64,000 nucleotides of DNA from Pontixanthobacter gangjinensis (lineage in GTDB: Bacteria; Pseudomonadota; Alphaproteobacteria; Sphingomonadales; Sphingomonadaceae). Shown here one piece after another: positions 1 to 7,783 of the stretch. The stretch is from assembly GCF_009827545.1 (NCBI RefSeq), contig NZ_WTYS01000001.1, forward strand, positions 558,001-622,000, in the 5' to 3' direction. Each line of letters begins with the position of its first letter. Within the stretch, counting starts at the first letter, position 1. A program made the position numbers and the translations under genes. The notes under the pieces are model-generated. The model was not told the DNA's origin. It saw only the letters and a program-made list of their open reading frames with translations, and did no database searches.

Positions 1-270
1 GGCCGATGTCGGCTCAAAGCTTGTGCCGACAGGCTCATGGTCGCCATCCCGAATACCCCAGACGACATAGGCAAAATGCTGATCGGCGAGCCGTGCGGAA
101 TTGGACAATGCCGAGATCAGCTTGCCGATCATCTCGCCGTCGTGCTTATTTTCCTTGAACTCGACCCATGTTGTTTCAGCGGGTAGCGCACGCAGATCAT
201 CGATCAGAGCAAGCTGCCGTGTCTGCTCGGTCTGCGGACCGGGTGGCGGTGGCGGGGTATCGTTGCTCAT
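1..270 (-). CDS. AlbA_2/Schlafen-type ATP-binding domain protein, C-terminus cut by window edge
   Basis: The 90 visible N-terminal residues begin MSNDTPPPPPG and then show the AlbA_2 (divergent AAA, Schlafen-like) pattern. An acidic E-x-x-W-VEFKEN strand is followed by a helix with KLISALSNSA and then the strand FAYVVWGIRD. In this family the segment normally reads as an ESxxxEFK motif followed by A-N-x-x-G-G and an iGv-D strand. The gene is the last visible member of a minus-strand operon. Its ATG overlaps the TGA of the preceding gene by four bases (267-270), so the two are probably translationally coupled. Related proteins are annotated as transcriptional regulators or ATP-binding proteins and are common in defence islands, some being tRNA or rRNA cleaving Schlafen-like enzymes. 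The function here is open because the rest of the protein is missing. Confidence 0.75.
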   Translation of the reverse strand, partial: MSNDTPPPPPGPQTEQTRQLALIDDLRALPAETTWVEFKENKHDGEMIGKLISALSNSARLADQHFAYVVWGIRDGDHEPVGTSFEPTSA

Positions 271-698
271 ACCGTCACCTTCTTATCGGTTATCTTGTAT
301 TCTGAAAGGAAAACAAGACCCCAAGCCGGTGGCTGGGGCCAATGGCGCTGCCCGTGATCCCGCCAGCGCTCACTCTCCTCGTTGAGAGCCCCGCTGGCTA
401 TGACGGTCGCGAGCAATTCGTCGTGCGGATATACGAAGCAATCATCGCCACGGAGGAAGGCGATGTGAATGTCCTTACCGATGTATTTCTTATCGATGCA
501 GAAACGCCCTTTCAACTGCACCTTGAGGAAAGTCTGACCATCTATGTGGCATGCAATGAAGTCTGCCCCCTGCCAGTCGTCGGTGAGGCGTAGGCAATTG
601 AAGCCATAATCGGCGAGACGCGCGGCAACCTTGTGGAAGTTGTAGTTCTCCTGCTGCCGCGAGTTGAGTTGAGTGTATGGAACGGCCTCGAAAATCAT
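267..698 (-). CDS. Small PD-(D/E)XK-like nuclease-fold protein in defence operon
   Basis: A 143-aa protein with no signal peptide or membrane segment. Residues 15-65 resemble the core of the PD-(D/E)XK nuclease fold. A helix with E17 is followed by a strand, then GADF with D46 and finally VQLKGR with Q61-x-K63, a spacing seen in compact Holliday-junction resolvase-like and Mrr-like domains (Q replacing E in ExK is known in the fold). The remainder is unassigned. It starts in a four-base ATGA overlap with the upstream 257-aa gene and ends in another with the downstream AlbA_2 gene. Co-translation with a methyltransferase suggests a nucleic-acid cutting or binding partner. The nuclease assignment rests on motif spacing alone, so a structural prediction would be needed to trust it. 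Confidence 0.6.
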   Translation of the reverse strand: MIFEAVPYTQLNSRQQENYNFHKVAARLADYGFNCLRLTDDWQGADFIACHIDGQTFLKVQLKGRFCIDKKYIGKDIHIAFLRGDDCFVYPHDELLATVIASGALNEESERWRDHGQRHWPQPPAWGLVFLSEYKITDKKVTV

Positions 699-1468
699 GC
701 ACTCGCGGCCTTTTCAGCCTTCTCTTTGCGTAACGCCCGGTCGAGCCACTTCGGCACTTCGGCGACCTGAGAAAAGAAGATATTTTCCGGCAGTTCGCGC
801 CAGAATGATGTGATGGCCTCGGCGAAGCGGGTGAGGTTGTCGTCCGTCACAGTCAATGCCGAGAAGTCGAGCGCCGAAACGAAGAAGGCAGGAAGGCCGC
901 CGTTCTTTCCAGCAAGGTCCGGTGCGATCGCTTTCAAAGTCTCGAAGGACCGCCCGGTGCCGTGCTTGTAGACATTGGTGACCAATTGGCAGCGGTTCAG
1001 TTCGTCGAAGAATCCGCGAGCGCGAGCATCCCAACCGCATTTCTCAAAGAAATCGAACAGGTCGTCAAACTTTGCGGACCACACTGCTGCGTGCAAATGC
1101 TTGCCGTAACCGTGGTGGCCAAGCTCCTTTCCAAGCCAGTCCCGAACCTGCTTTTCCCACTCATGAAACATTCCGGCAATGATGCTCAACCGAGTGTTGT
1201 CCCTCAGATCAGCAAGGCTTTGATAAAAGACGATGCTCTCGTCGTTTGCTTGCTCATAATCTGACCCGGGATCGTCGTAATCAGGGTTGAATGGCTTGGC
1301 GGCCAGCCAAGCGTCTGCGAAAGCGTTAGCGTCAGCCTCCATGCTCTCATCAGTGAATTGGTCTAGTAGGCGGCGCTTGGCCTCCGACACATAGAACTCG
1401 TGGTTGGCGATCAGGAAGTCGCGCGTTGGGCCCCACATTTGCAGGAAGACGCGATCAGGATCCTTCAT
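695..1468 (-). CDS. Unknown 257-aa helical protein in methyltransferase operon
   Basis: I do not recognise a family. The protein is soluble, acidic and predicted mainly helical, rich in Trp, Phe and Asp. Near residues 150-165 it has an R-x(5)-N-x-x-KHG segment (within NRCQLVTNVYKHGTG). Similar R...N..KH arrangements occur in HEPN-type helical domains, which often act as RNases or as partners in conflict systems. That resemblance is weak. The gene begins four bases inside the end of the methyltransferase gene (ATGA at 1465-1468) and ends four bases inside the next gene, so its product is made together with both. The position suggests an accessory subunit of a methyltransferase-based defence system. 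Confidence 0.6.
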   Translation of the reverse strand: MKDPDRVFLQMWGPTRDFLIANHEFYVSEAKRRLLDQFTDESMEADANAFADAWLAAKPFNPDYDDPGSDYEQANDESIVFYQSLADLRDNTRLSIIAGMFHEWEKQVRDWLGKELGHHGYGKHLHAAVWSAKFDDLFDFFEKCGWDARARGFFDELNRCQLVTNVYKHGTGRSFETLKAIAPDLAGKNGGLPAFFVSALDFSALTVTDDNLTRFAEAITSFWRELPENIFFSQVAEVPKWLDRALRKEKAEKAASA

Positions 1469-4218
1469 GCCGCTGCCTTCTTGCCGGTCATTTTGGTGTA
1501 GAGTTCAAACAGCTTTTCGAGGCGCTCGGTGTCGTTGCGGAAGCGGCGACCGATGTAGATGCGTTCGAGCACCTCGTCGTTTTCCTCATGCGCGCGGCGA
1601 AGGTCTTCGGGCATGGCCTCGGGATCGTAGAGGTCGGCGATGGTCGCCGGGAAATGCGCCTCGCGCGCGAGGAGAATGTTCTCGGCGCAGCGGGTGAGGT
1701 CGGCCTTGTTTTGCTCGGTGAGCTTGGGGAGCGGGAAGGTATGCCATCCCATCTTATTCGAATAGCTAAAGTCAGTCTTCATCCGACCGCATACAGCCCC
1801 GATCCAAACGAGGTGCAGCCGAGAAGCAATTATTGCGAGATTGAATGTTTCGGGGTCATAAATCGCATAGGTCAAATTGGTGGCTCTCCACCGCTCATTG
1901 AATAGATCAATAGGCAGATATTCTCGGTTTTCCGAGCTTCGGATGGGAATAACCATCACGCTATGTCGAGGAGCCTTCATCTCCCGAAATTGATGTGGTC
2001 TTTCGGCCATTGCACGCGTCCCGGCGTCAGAGCTTGAAAGGCGCATCTGACGAACTTTCTCGATCCGACTTTGAATAGCGGGCAAGGAAAGGGCTGCATC
2101 TCGGCTCCCATCGTCAATCCAAATTGCAAATCGATGCTTGCCCTTGATGACTTCGCTCGATCCCACGAGCGGTTTAAGCAATTTCTCTCGTTCGGCTTGG
2201 TCCAAACCAAGGCCATCAATTTCGTCTTTTTCAACTATCAAATGGCCACCGTCATAAGGAGCATTGCCAAGCGCCATAGGCTGCTTGCCGAACGCCGGTT
2301 GGGTTAGACCTGAAACTACGACTTGCGTATTGGGGATAAGATAGGGACCTATCGTCTCAGTCAAAACCTCAAGATCACTGCCACTATCGTCTACAATGAA
2401 GAGCCTTTTTTTTGCAGCAGCTGTAGTTGTCATACCTACAATTATGACGGTTACGACTGCATTATGGCTCGCCAAATTTCGCCATTTGAAAGATTGATAA
2501 CCAAAGCTGATTTCCAATCCCAACCCAAGTAATGCAGGCCAAAGGACTGGAACCTGTCCTCCCTGACAGATTGAATTCGTAGCCACGAAAGCAAACGAGC
2601 ACGGAGTTTTCTGAGCGAAGATTGCCGCCTTCGCGAACCAACCCGCTACATAGTCCAAAGAACCTGTTCTCTCGACCAGCCCCCGGAATGCCGTCCGCAA
2701 GTCATCTTTCTCAGCCTGAGACTGATTTTTGGTGCCCTTGTAGGGCGGATTGCCGCAAATATATGTTTCGCCACCCGCATTCTCGAAGTCGATCTCGGAC
2801 TGGTCGAGCGGAGTCTGGAAGAGGTCATCACCGCGCACTTTCACCCCAGTCCCTGTCGGCGGACAGATGCTCAACCAGTCGAGCCGCAGGGCGTTACCGC
2901 AGGTGATCCAGTTCTCGGAATCGAGCGGTAGGAACTCAGCCAGCGCCTCTTTTTGCCCGCGATAGAGGACATCGCACTGAAACTCGGCGATTATCAGCGC
3001 GAGGCGGGCGATCTCGGCGGGGAAGTCGCGCAATTCGATGCCGCGAAAATTGGTCAGCGGGATGTCTGTCTTGCGGTCGGGCTCGCCGCGTCGCCGATTG
3101 ATCTCGGCCTCGATCTCCCGCATCTCCTTATAAGCGATGACAAGGAAGTTGCCGCTGCCGCAGGCCGGATCGAATACCCTGATCTTCGCGATACGACTGC
3201 GCAGGTTGAGCAGCTTGCGCGCATTGTCGCCCGCCTCTTCCAAATGGCTGCGCAGATCATCGAGGAACAGCGGGTTGAGCACTTTGAGGATGTTCGGCAC
3301 ACTGGTGTAGTGCATGCCGAGCGCACCGCGCTCCTCATCATCGGCGACGGCTTGGATCATGCTGCCGAAGATGTCCGGGTTGATCTTCGTCCAGTCGAGA
3401 TTGCCGATATGGATGAGGTAGGACCGGGCGATCTTGCTGAAACGCGGCACATAGGTGCTGCCACTAAACAGATTGCCGTTCACATAAGGGAAGCCGATTG
3501 CCCACCGTGCAATACCGGCAGCATCTCGCTCGTCGTGCTTGGTGTTCATGGCACGGAATAGCTCGCTGATAACCTGAGCAGTGTTGTCGGCACCACCGGC
3601 ACTCATCCGCTCGACTGTCTGCGTGAAGCCCGAAGTGACCGGGAAGATGTCGGTATCCTCGGCGAAGAAGCAGAAAATCAGCCGCGCCATGAAGTGGTTC
3701 ATGTCGGTGCGGCGTTCTGGGCTCGCCCATTCCGGATTGTCTTGCAGCAGCGTGACATAGAGCCGGTTGAGCCGACTGGTCGCGCGGATGTCGAACGAGC
3801 TTTCGCGAATCTGCTGGACCGTGGTGATGCCCGCCAGCGGCAGGAAGAAGCCGAAGTGGTTCGGGAAATCGGCAAAGTCGCAGGCGACGGTTTCACCGCT
3901 GGTCAGGTCTTCGGCCTGAAACTCCTCCCCATCGGTGGCGAGGATGAACTTGGCCTTGTTGGCGCCTGTCTTCGGGCTATCGCGCAGCGCGGTGAGTGTC
4001 TGGCCCGCCGTGCCGGGATCACAGGTGGCGATGTGGATGTTGCTGCGTTGGAGCACGCCGCCGAGAAGATCGGACTGGTTGGTGTTGCCCTTCCTCAGCC
4101 TGTCGATTGTGGTCTTTTTGTTCCCAAAGGCGGTGAGGAACTGGAAAGGGAACTCGGCCCGATCAAACGGCTCTTCTGCAAGCCCAGTGACGGCTTCTTC
4201 GATCTCAACGGGGTTCAT
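1465..4218 (-). CDS. MmeI-family class I DNA N6-adenine methyltransferase (no visible nuclease motif)
   Basis: This 917-aa protein methylates DNA, most likely at adenine N6 using SAM. Motif I is FDPACGSGNF (about 349-358), a GIEL motif lies near 393-396, and the catalytic NPPY is at about 490-493. A target-recognition region and a C-terminal extension follow. The N-terminal 340 residues match the spacer region of MmeI-like proteins, including CFFAEDTDIF near 183-192. True MmeI enzymes have a D-x(n)-ExK nuclease at the N-terminus, and here the matching stretch (FILATDGEEF) has no ExK, so the protein looks like a lone methyltransferase. The reading frame is open to 4392, but family-like sequence starts at MNPVEIEEAV, so I chose 4218. 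No good ribosome site is visible there. It is the first gene of a four-gene coupled operon and is likely the self-protection arm of a DISARM- or BREX-like system. Confidence 0.85.
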   Translation of the reverse strand: MNPVEIEEAVTGLAEEPFDRAEFPFQFLTAFGNKKTTIDRLRKGNTNQSDLLGGVLQRSNIHIATCDPGTAGQTLTALRDSPKTGANKAKFILATDGEEFQAEDLTSGETVACDFADFPNHFGFFLPLAGITTVQQIRESSFDIRATSRLNRLYVTLLQDNPEWASPERRTDMNHFMARLIFCFFAEDTDIFPVTSGFTQTVERMSAGGADNTAQVISELFRAMNTKHDERDAAGIARWAIGFPYVNGNLFSGSTYVPRFSKIARSYLIHIGNLDWTKINPDIFGSMIQAVADDEERGALGMHYTSVPNILKVLNPLFLDDLRSHLEEAGDNARKLLNLRSRIAKIRVFDPACGSGNFLVIAYKEMREIEAEINRRRGEPDRKTDIPLTNFRGIELRDFPAEIARLALIIAEFQCDVLYRGQKEALAEFLPLDSENWITCGNALRLDWLSICPPTGTGVKVRGDDLFQTPLDQSEIDFENAGGETYICGNPPYKGTKNQSQAEKDDLRTAFRGLVERTGSLDYVAGWFAKAAIFAQKTPCSFAFVATNSICQGGQVPVLWPALLGLGLEISFGYQSFKWRNLASHNAVVTVIIVGMTTTAAAKKRLFIVDDSGSDLEVLTETIGPYLIPNTQVVVSGLTQPAFGKQPMALGNAPYDGGHLIVEKDEIDGLGLDQAEREKLLKPLVGSSEVIKGKHRFAIWIDDGSRDAALSLPAIQSRIEKVRQMRLSSSDAGTRAMAERPHQFREMKAPRHSVMVIPIRSSENREYLPIDLFNERWRATNLTYAIYDPETFNLAIIASRLHLVWIGAVCGRMKTDFSYSNKMGWHTFPLPKLTEQNKADLTRCAENILLAREAHFPATIADLYDPEAMPEDLRRAHEENDEVLERIYIGRRFRNDTERLEKLFELYTKMTGKKAAA

Positions 4219-4793
4219 AAGCTTATTGACTACGGCGCGCTGGCGCGTTCGCCAAGCCTTTGTATGATCAATTCTTTGGCCAGATCTACTTCTTCTGCTC
4301 AAGAGGCTTGTCGAGGTGCCCATTTCTATCATCAATAGCAGAACAAATGGCGCTGATCTTCTCACCGCCACCGGCGAAGTCCACCCGATCACCCCACCGT
4401 TTTTGTTCGATTCGCAAGGGCGGCAAGCGTAACAGGTGAAGTCTCGGCGATTTTGCTGTCTACCGGCTAGCGCGCAACCTCAGGTCAATCCTTTAGTCCA
4501 ATAATCAGGGGTGAGTAGGTGCACCCAAATGAACTGATGCGAGCGGCGGCACGGGTAGGGCGAACGCTCTGTCCGCAACCTAAGGTTTGGTTGTGCGGGG
4601 TTGACGCAGGGCCGTGCGACTGAGCCGACATTTCTACGAGCTACGACTCTGACACCATGCAGAGCAGCCCTCACGAAGATGATCATCCCATGGTCTATCT
4701 ATATACGCTGCGAAATTCACAACAAAGGAGAGAGGCGGTTTTCTGCCTTTCTTGCGAAGAGGCGGGTGTGAAAAGCACACCCGCTAACCCCTG
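4219..4793. other. Gene-free stretch upstream of the methyltransferase operon
   Basis: About 575 bases between the methyltransferase start and the stop of the winged-helix gene. Short open frames exist on both strands but none has a convincing start, composition or recognisable product. The stretch should hold the promoter of the minus-strand methyltransferase operon and the 3' end of the transcript from the regulatory genes to its right. I could not assign -35 and -10 boxes with confidence. Confidence 0.5.
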
Positions 4794-5351
4794 TTATTTG
4801 GACTTTATGACCGGTAACACTGTGAAATCCACATCCGGTAATTTGCCAGAAGTAACTTGTCTCTTGTATCTTTTGATTGAGTCCAGCCTCCTATGTGCTC
4901 GTTTGCTTGCTCGGGTGCCGCCCATAGGATGGTAGGTCTCAAAATCCCAATTGGGACCGCGTCGCGAACGGGTTGGGTTCTCAGGCCAAGCTTCCCAAGG
5001 GATTCTCCAGCATCGCGCGCGCGAACCGCTTGATGCTTTGACGCTGAAGTGAGCTTCTTTCGTGAGCTCAATCAGCTTCCGGTCTTGAAGGTCTTTGAAT
5101 GCTTGCATTGAGGGCCTAGAATCTGACAATCCCAAGCGATCTGTTGCATCTTTGATTGAAAGGTAGATCGAACCGTTATTCAGCCCATTGAACAGGGAGA
5201 TGAGCTCCATCAAGAGTTGGCGAGCAGTTAGGCCCAAGCTAGCAAAAGCCACTGACTCCAGAACCCTATGGGGTAACATCGAGAACCTTGCGGCCTTGTT
5301 GTTACGGCCCTTTGCGTTTGGCTTATGAGGCCGCTGGTTCGACCGCGCCAT
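4794..5351 (-). CDS. Winged-helix protein of integrative element (185 aa)
   Basis: A soluble, basic 185-aa protein with Lys/Arg-rich ends. The middle (about 35-95) reads as a winged helix. It has a first helix with SLGLTARQLLMELI, then NNGSIYLS, a recognition-type helix with DRLGLSD and a second helix with LQDRKLIELT. The same order (ALG-x-SAV, NNG-I-x-x-S, GLS, L-x-x-x-GF) occurs in the 292-aa gene at 41257 of the second element. Such proteins are often annotated as replication initiator-like or HTH proteins, so it may regulate the element or help it replicate or excise. Its ATG lies two bases after the stop of the excisionase-like gene, so both are one transcription unit. Confidence 0.65.
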   Translation of the reverse strand: MARSNQRPHKPNAKGRNNKAARFSMLPHRVLESVAFASLGLTARQLLMELISLFNGLNNGSIYLSIKDATDRLGLSDSRPSMQAFKDLQDRKLIELTKEAHFSVKASSGSRARCWRIPWEAWPENPTRSRRGPNWDFETYHPMGGTRASKRAHRRLDSIKRYKRQVTSGKLPDVDFTVLPVIKSK

Positions 5352-5353
5352 CC

Positions 5354-5539
5354 TTAACCCCCTTGGATGAGTTTGCGCAGGCTCTCGGCTGGAATAATTG
5401 TCCGCCCTCCGATTCGCGTGACGCGCAGCCGGCCAGAAGCGATATGTGCGAAAATTGTAGTTCTGCCTAAGCTCGTCGCGTGGCAGGCTTCTCTGATGCT
5501 GTATCCAAGCTTTTCAGGATGGTTTGATTGAGACGACAT
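5354..5539 (-). CDS. Excisionase/AlpA-like helix-turn-helix protein
   Basis: A 61-aa protein of the MerR-like HTH_17/excisionase type. After a short tail it has YSIREACHATSLGRTTIFAHI, a helix-turn-helix with the TTIF recognition start. RLRVTRIGGRTIIPAESLRKLI follows, which is the usual wing and second helix of this family (R-x-G-x-R-x-x-I-P-x-x-x-L). In integrative elements such proteins direct the tyrosine integrase toward excision or switch on element genes. It lies two bases before the winged-helix gene and about 850 bases downstream of the integrase start on the same strand. A cluster of TTTAGG repeats lies just upstream of its start and is a candidate binding site. Confidence 0.8.
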   Translation of the reverse strand: MSSQSNHPEKLGYSIREACHATSLGRTTIFAHIASGRLRVTRIGGRTIIPAESLRKLIQGG

Positions 5540-5600
5540 TGGCTTACTCCGTGCTGATTAGAACAACTATGGAGTTATGGGACTGCTGCCGTCAGTTTTA

Positions 5601-5650
5601 CCTAAAACCGCAACTTCAATTTAGGCCTAAGTGCCTCAAGTCACTTTAGG
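5601..5650. promoter_or_regulatory. Cluster of four TTTAGG-type half-sites upstream of the excisionase-like gene
   Basis: CCTAAA (5601-5606), TTTAGG (5620-5625), CCTAAG (5626-5631) and CTTTAGG (5644-5650) lie within 50 bases. The middle pair is back to back (TTTAGGCCTAAG). The region lies between the start of the excisionase-like gene (5539) and the end of the 210-aa gene (5646), so it is in the right place for an operator or for excisionase/integrase arm sites. No protein can be assigned from sequence. Confidence 0.4.
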
Positions 5651-6278
5651 GGAAGTCGTTTACCTGGGTGTTCCGGTCAATAATCTCCATCAATATCGGC
5701 AAAAGTGACGCGGAAGGTAGTTTTATCAAGCCGTCTCGATCCCGATTGCTCACGTCGGCATAGGCGAAGACCAAATTAAAAATATTGTCGTCAAGATTTC
5801 TCAAAGAATCTTTCTCGCCTTGAACACGCTTCATCCAACTCAGGACTTTCTTGCGGTAGGTTACGGCGGCTTCAACGGACTTCGCATTTATTGAATTTTC
5901 TGCGGCGATTGCCTCGACGGCATCATCATATTTTTCGCCGCTTTCAATGAGACGGAGAACGGCATTGCCTTGTTCAATTCGATCCAGACGCAGCCTGAAG
6001 GAGCGATAAGCTTGATTGCCCTTCCGATTGGAGATCTTGAGATCAATTCCCGATGACTTGCCCTCCAGTGCGATTGCAAGCATTTCTCGGAGATACGGCT
6101 CCATCGGCTGGTTCGACCTTAGTAATATAGCGACATCGACGTCAGGCCGTTTCGTCAGGCCTGCAAGCGCGATTGCCGCACGTAGATTTAGGTCTTTCTG
6201 ACCAAGCCCATACCTAGCCATCAAGTGGTTCTTTGGTTGGAGATGGGCGTTAAAGGTTTTTCGCAAATCACTTTGCAC
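5646..6278 (-). CDS. Unknown 210-aa protein of integrative element
   Basis: I do not recognise this protein. It is soluble, mixed-charge and probably helical. The start at 6278 is GTG. An ATG 19 codons later (6221, MARYGLGQKD) is a possible alternative. A segment near residues 95-125 (YRSFRLRLDRIEQGNAVLRL followed by an ESGEKYDDAVEAIA helix) resembles a coiled or HTH-like pair: the pattern AVEAIAAENSINAKSVEAAV could be a helix-turn-helix. It lies between the integrase and the excisionase-like gene on the same strand. The position suggests an element-specific accessory or regulatory role, which the sequence itself does not show. Confidence 0.55.
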   Translation of the reverse strand: MQSDLRKTFNAHLQPKNHLMARYGLGQKDLNLRAAIALAGLTKRPDVDVAILLRSNQPMEPYLREMLAIALEGKSSGIDLKISNRKGNQAYRSFRLRLDRIEQGNAVLRLIESGEKYDDAVEAIAAENSINAKSVEAAVTYRKKVLSWMKRVQGEKDSLRNLDDNIFNLVFAYADVSNRDRDGLIKLPSASLLPILMEIIDRNTQVNDFP

Positions 6279-6382
6279 TCCCGTCGCGGCAAGCTGTTTA
6301 TTTAGTCAAAATGGCTTCTGCTCAACAAGGCTGTGGCCACGTTACTACACGGGACATCCCGCTATCTCGATATTTGCTTGGG

Positions 6383-7543
6383 TCAAAGCGCCAATGTCTC
6401 CAAAGCCTTCACCGCAGCTGAGCTGGCAAGGTGGCCATAGTGTCGTTCTATCATTTCAGCGCTTGTTCCGGAAATTTGCGCAATTGTCAGCAGGGGAAGC
6501 CCAGCACTCACAAGGTCGGTTATGGTGCTGTGACGTAAAGTGTATGCTGTAGCACCTGGCGGCAGGTTCGTTGTTTTGACCGCAGCGGCAATTGGAAGTT
6601 TCCAAGTCTCCTTATCCCACGGCTTCCCATTGGCGCGCATAAAAAGTGGAGCATTCGGTAGCTTGTCGGCTGCTTGGCTAGTCAGCAGCTTAGAGGCTTC
6701 GCTGGGCAGCTGAATCCGGCGGAGCTTGCCCGTCTTGTCCTTGCCAATGCTCAGCTCCGAAGTTCGCTTGTCAAAATCGCCAGCTGTCAGAGCGGCCATT
6801 GCGCCGGGGCGAAGAGGCAGCAAACACAGTGCTTGCACAAACGGCTGGGCTTCGACGCTGATCTTCTCAAGCAATAGTCGGCGTTGCGGGCGATCAAGGT
6901 ATAGTGTCCGTCTTCCGTTAGAATTGGGAATGGACTTCAAACCCTCTTGCCACGCTGCCTCACTATTGGGCGCACCAGCAGGCAGCACAGTGGCCAGCGC
7001 CGCCCGCAATACCGCCATATCGCGATTGACGGTTGATGGCGCGCGAATGCGAACGCGCTTGTCACCTTCGTTGCTGCGGCTAACCAGTGAAGGCGTTTCC
7101 TCCAACCGCTTGCGCCAATCTGCAACGTGGCGCTTGCGCAGCTTGGCTAGCTTCACCTTGCCCAACACATCACCGTAAACATAACGCTTAAACCGTTGTT
7201 CGGCTTCCGGCCTGGTTTCAGCATAGGATCGACAAGCATCGGCAACGGTTTCCACCTTCAGTCGTATTTCGCCGCCCGCTTCCACCAATTCAGCAAGCGT
7301 TTCAGCCTCTTTCTTCGCAGCTGCAAAACGCGCGTTACCAGCCAATACCCCAAAGTCGCCAAGTGACTTTATTTGGTATTTGCTAGTGTCCTCATCGTAA
7401 ATACGCGCAATCCAAGTTCCTGCGCCGCCACGCTTGGACGGGCGAAAGCCAATAAAGCAACCGGCCCGCAAGCGGTGCCAGTAGGGCTCCCTGCGGGTTT
7501 TCAACCGTTCCCGCTCACCAACTTTGCTCAGATCACACGCCAT
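6383..7543 (-). CDS. Tyrosine recombinase (integrase) of the tRNA-Arg element
   Basis: A 386-aa site-specific recombinase of the phage-integrase family. An N-terminal DNA-binding part (about 1-90) and a SAM-like core-binding domain precede the catalytic domain. There LPLRPGAMAAL carries the first catalytic Arg, KTGKLRRIQL the strand Lys, YTLRHST the second Arg, and ERHYGHL the nucleophilic Tyr. The first His of HxxR is Tyr here and the later His/Trp position is Thr (SGTSAEM). I recall this variant pattern as common in proteobacterial island integrases, so it is not a sign of decay. The gene starts about 135 bases from the tRNA-Arg fragment and reads away from it. It should integrate and excise the element at the tRNA 3' end. 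Confidence 0.9.
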   Translation of the reverse strand: MACDLSKVGERERLKTRREPYWHRLRAGCFIGFRPSKRGGAGTWIARIYDEDTSKYQIKSLGDFGVLAGNARFAAAKKEAETLAELVEAGGEIRLKVETVADACRSYAETRPEAEQRFKRYVYGDVLGKVKLAKLRKRHVADWRKRLEETPSLVSRSNEGDKRVRIRAPSTVNRDMAVLRAALATVLPAGAPNSEAAWQEGLKSIPNSNGRRTLYLDRPQRRLLLEKISVEAQPFVQALCLLPLRPGAMAALTAGDFDKRTSELSIGKDKTGKLRRIQLPSEASKLLTSQAADKLPNAPLFMRANGKPWDKETWKLPIAAAVKTTNLPPGATAYTLRHSTITDLVSAGLPLLTIAQISGTSAEMIERHYGHLASSAAVKALETLAL

Positions 7544-7676
7544 AGCCAGCCGCCTATTAGAAAGTATGTAATGAATACGGAATACACAGTCGAACCAAAC
7601 TGAACAAGCCTGAACAGAATATCTATGTTTTTAAAAGATTTAATAGTTCACTTGCGATCGCTGTCGACCGTAACCC

Positions 7677-7726
7677 CTGCACTCCGAAGGCAGAGGCCAG
7701 AGGTTCGAATCCTCTCGGGTGCACCA
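7677..7726 (+). other. 3' fragment of tRNA-Arg(CCG), presumptive attachment site
   Basis: The sequence folds as the 3' half of a tRNA. It has an anticodon arm with CTGCA, loop CTCCGAA and GGCAG (anticodon CCG, one mismatch in the stem), variable bases AGGCC, a T-arm AGAGG-TTCGAAT-CCTCT, acceptor strand CGGGTGC, discriminator A and CCA. The matching 5' half (an acceptor strand like GCACCCG and a D-arm) is not present upstream. Integrative elements commonly leave such a copy of the tRNA 3' end at one border, with the intact gene at the other border. It is therefore not a functional tRNA gene. Confidence 0.75.
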
Positions 7727-7783
7727 TTACAAGCCGGACACTTGTGTTGGCATTAATGTCTTTTGTCGCGTAATGCTTTTGCA

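Larger units (their letters stand above)
1..7726. mobile_element. Right part of an integrative element at a tRNA-Arg gene
   Basis: The segment runs from beyond the left edge to a 3' fragment of a tRNA-Arg gene at 7677-7726. It contains a tyrosine integrase reading away from that fragment, an excisionase-like HTH protein, a winged-helix protein and a methyltransferase operon typical of defence cargo. All genes are on the minus strand. Core-type genes start immediately after the tRNA fragment with the FNR regulator. The intact tRNA-Arg gene and the left attachment site are expected outside the window, so the element size cannot be given. The end at 7726 is inferred from the tRNA CCA and has not been shown by a matching repeat. 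Confidence 0.65.

Noticed and set aside
4480-4935. Short frames on both strands in the gap before the methyltransferase operon
   Set aside because: Composition and starts do not look coding, and no family features are seen.
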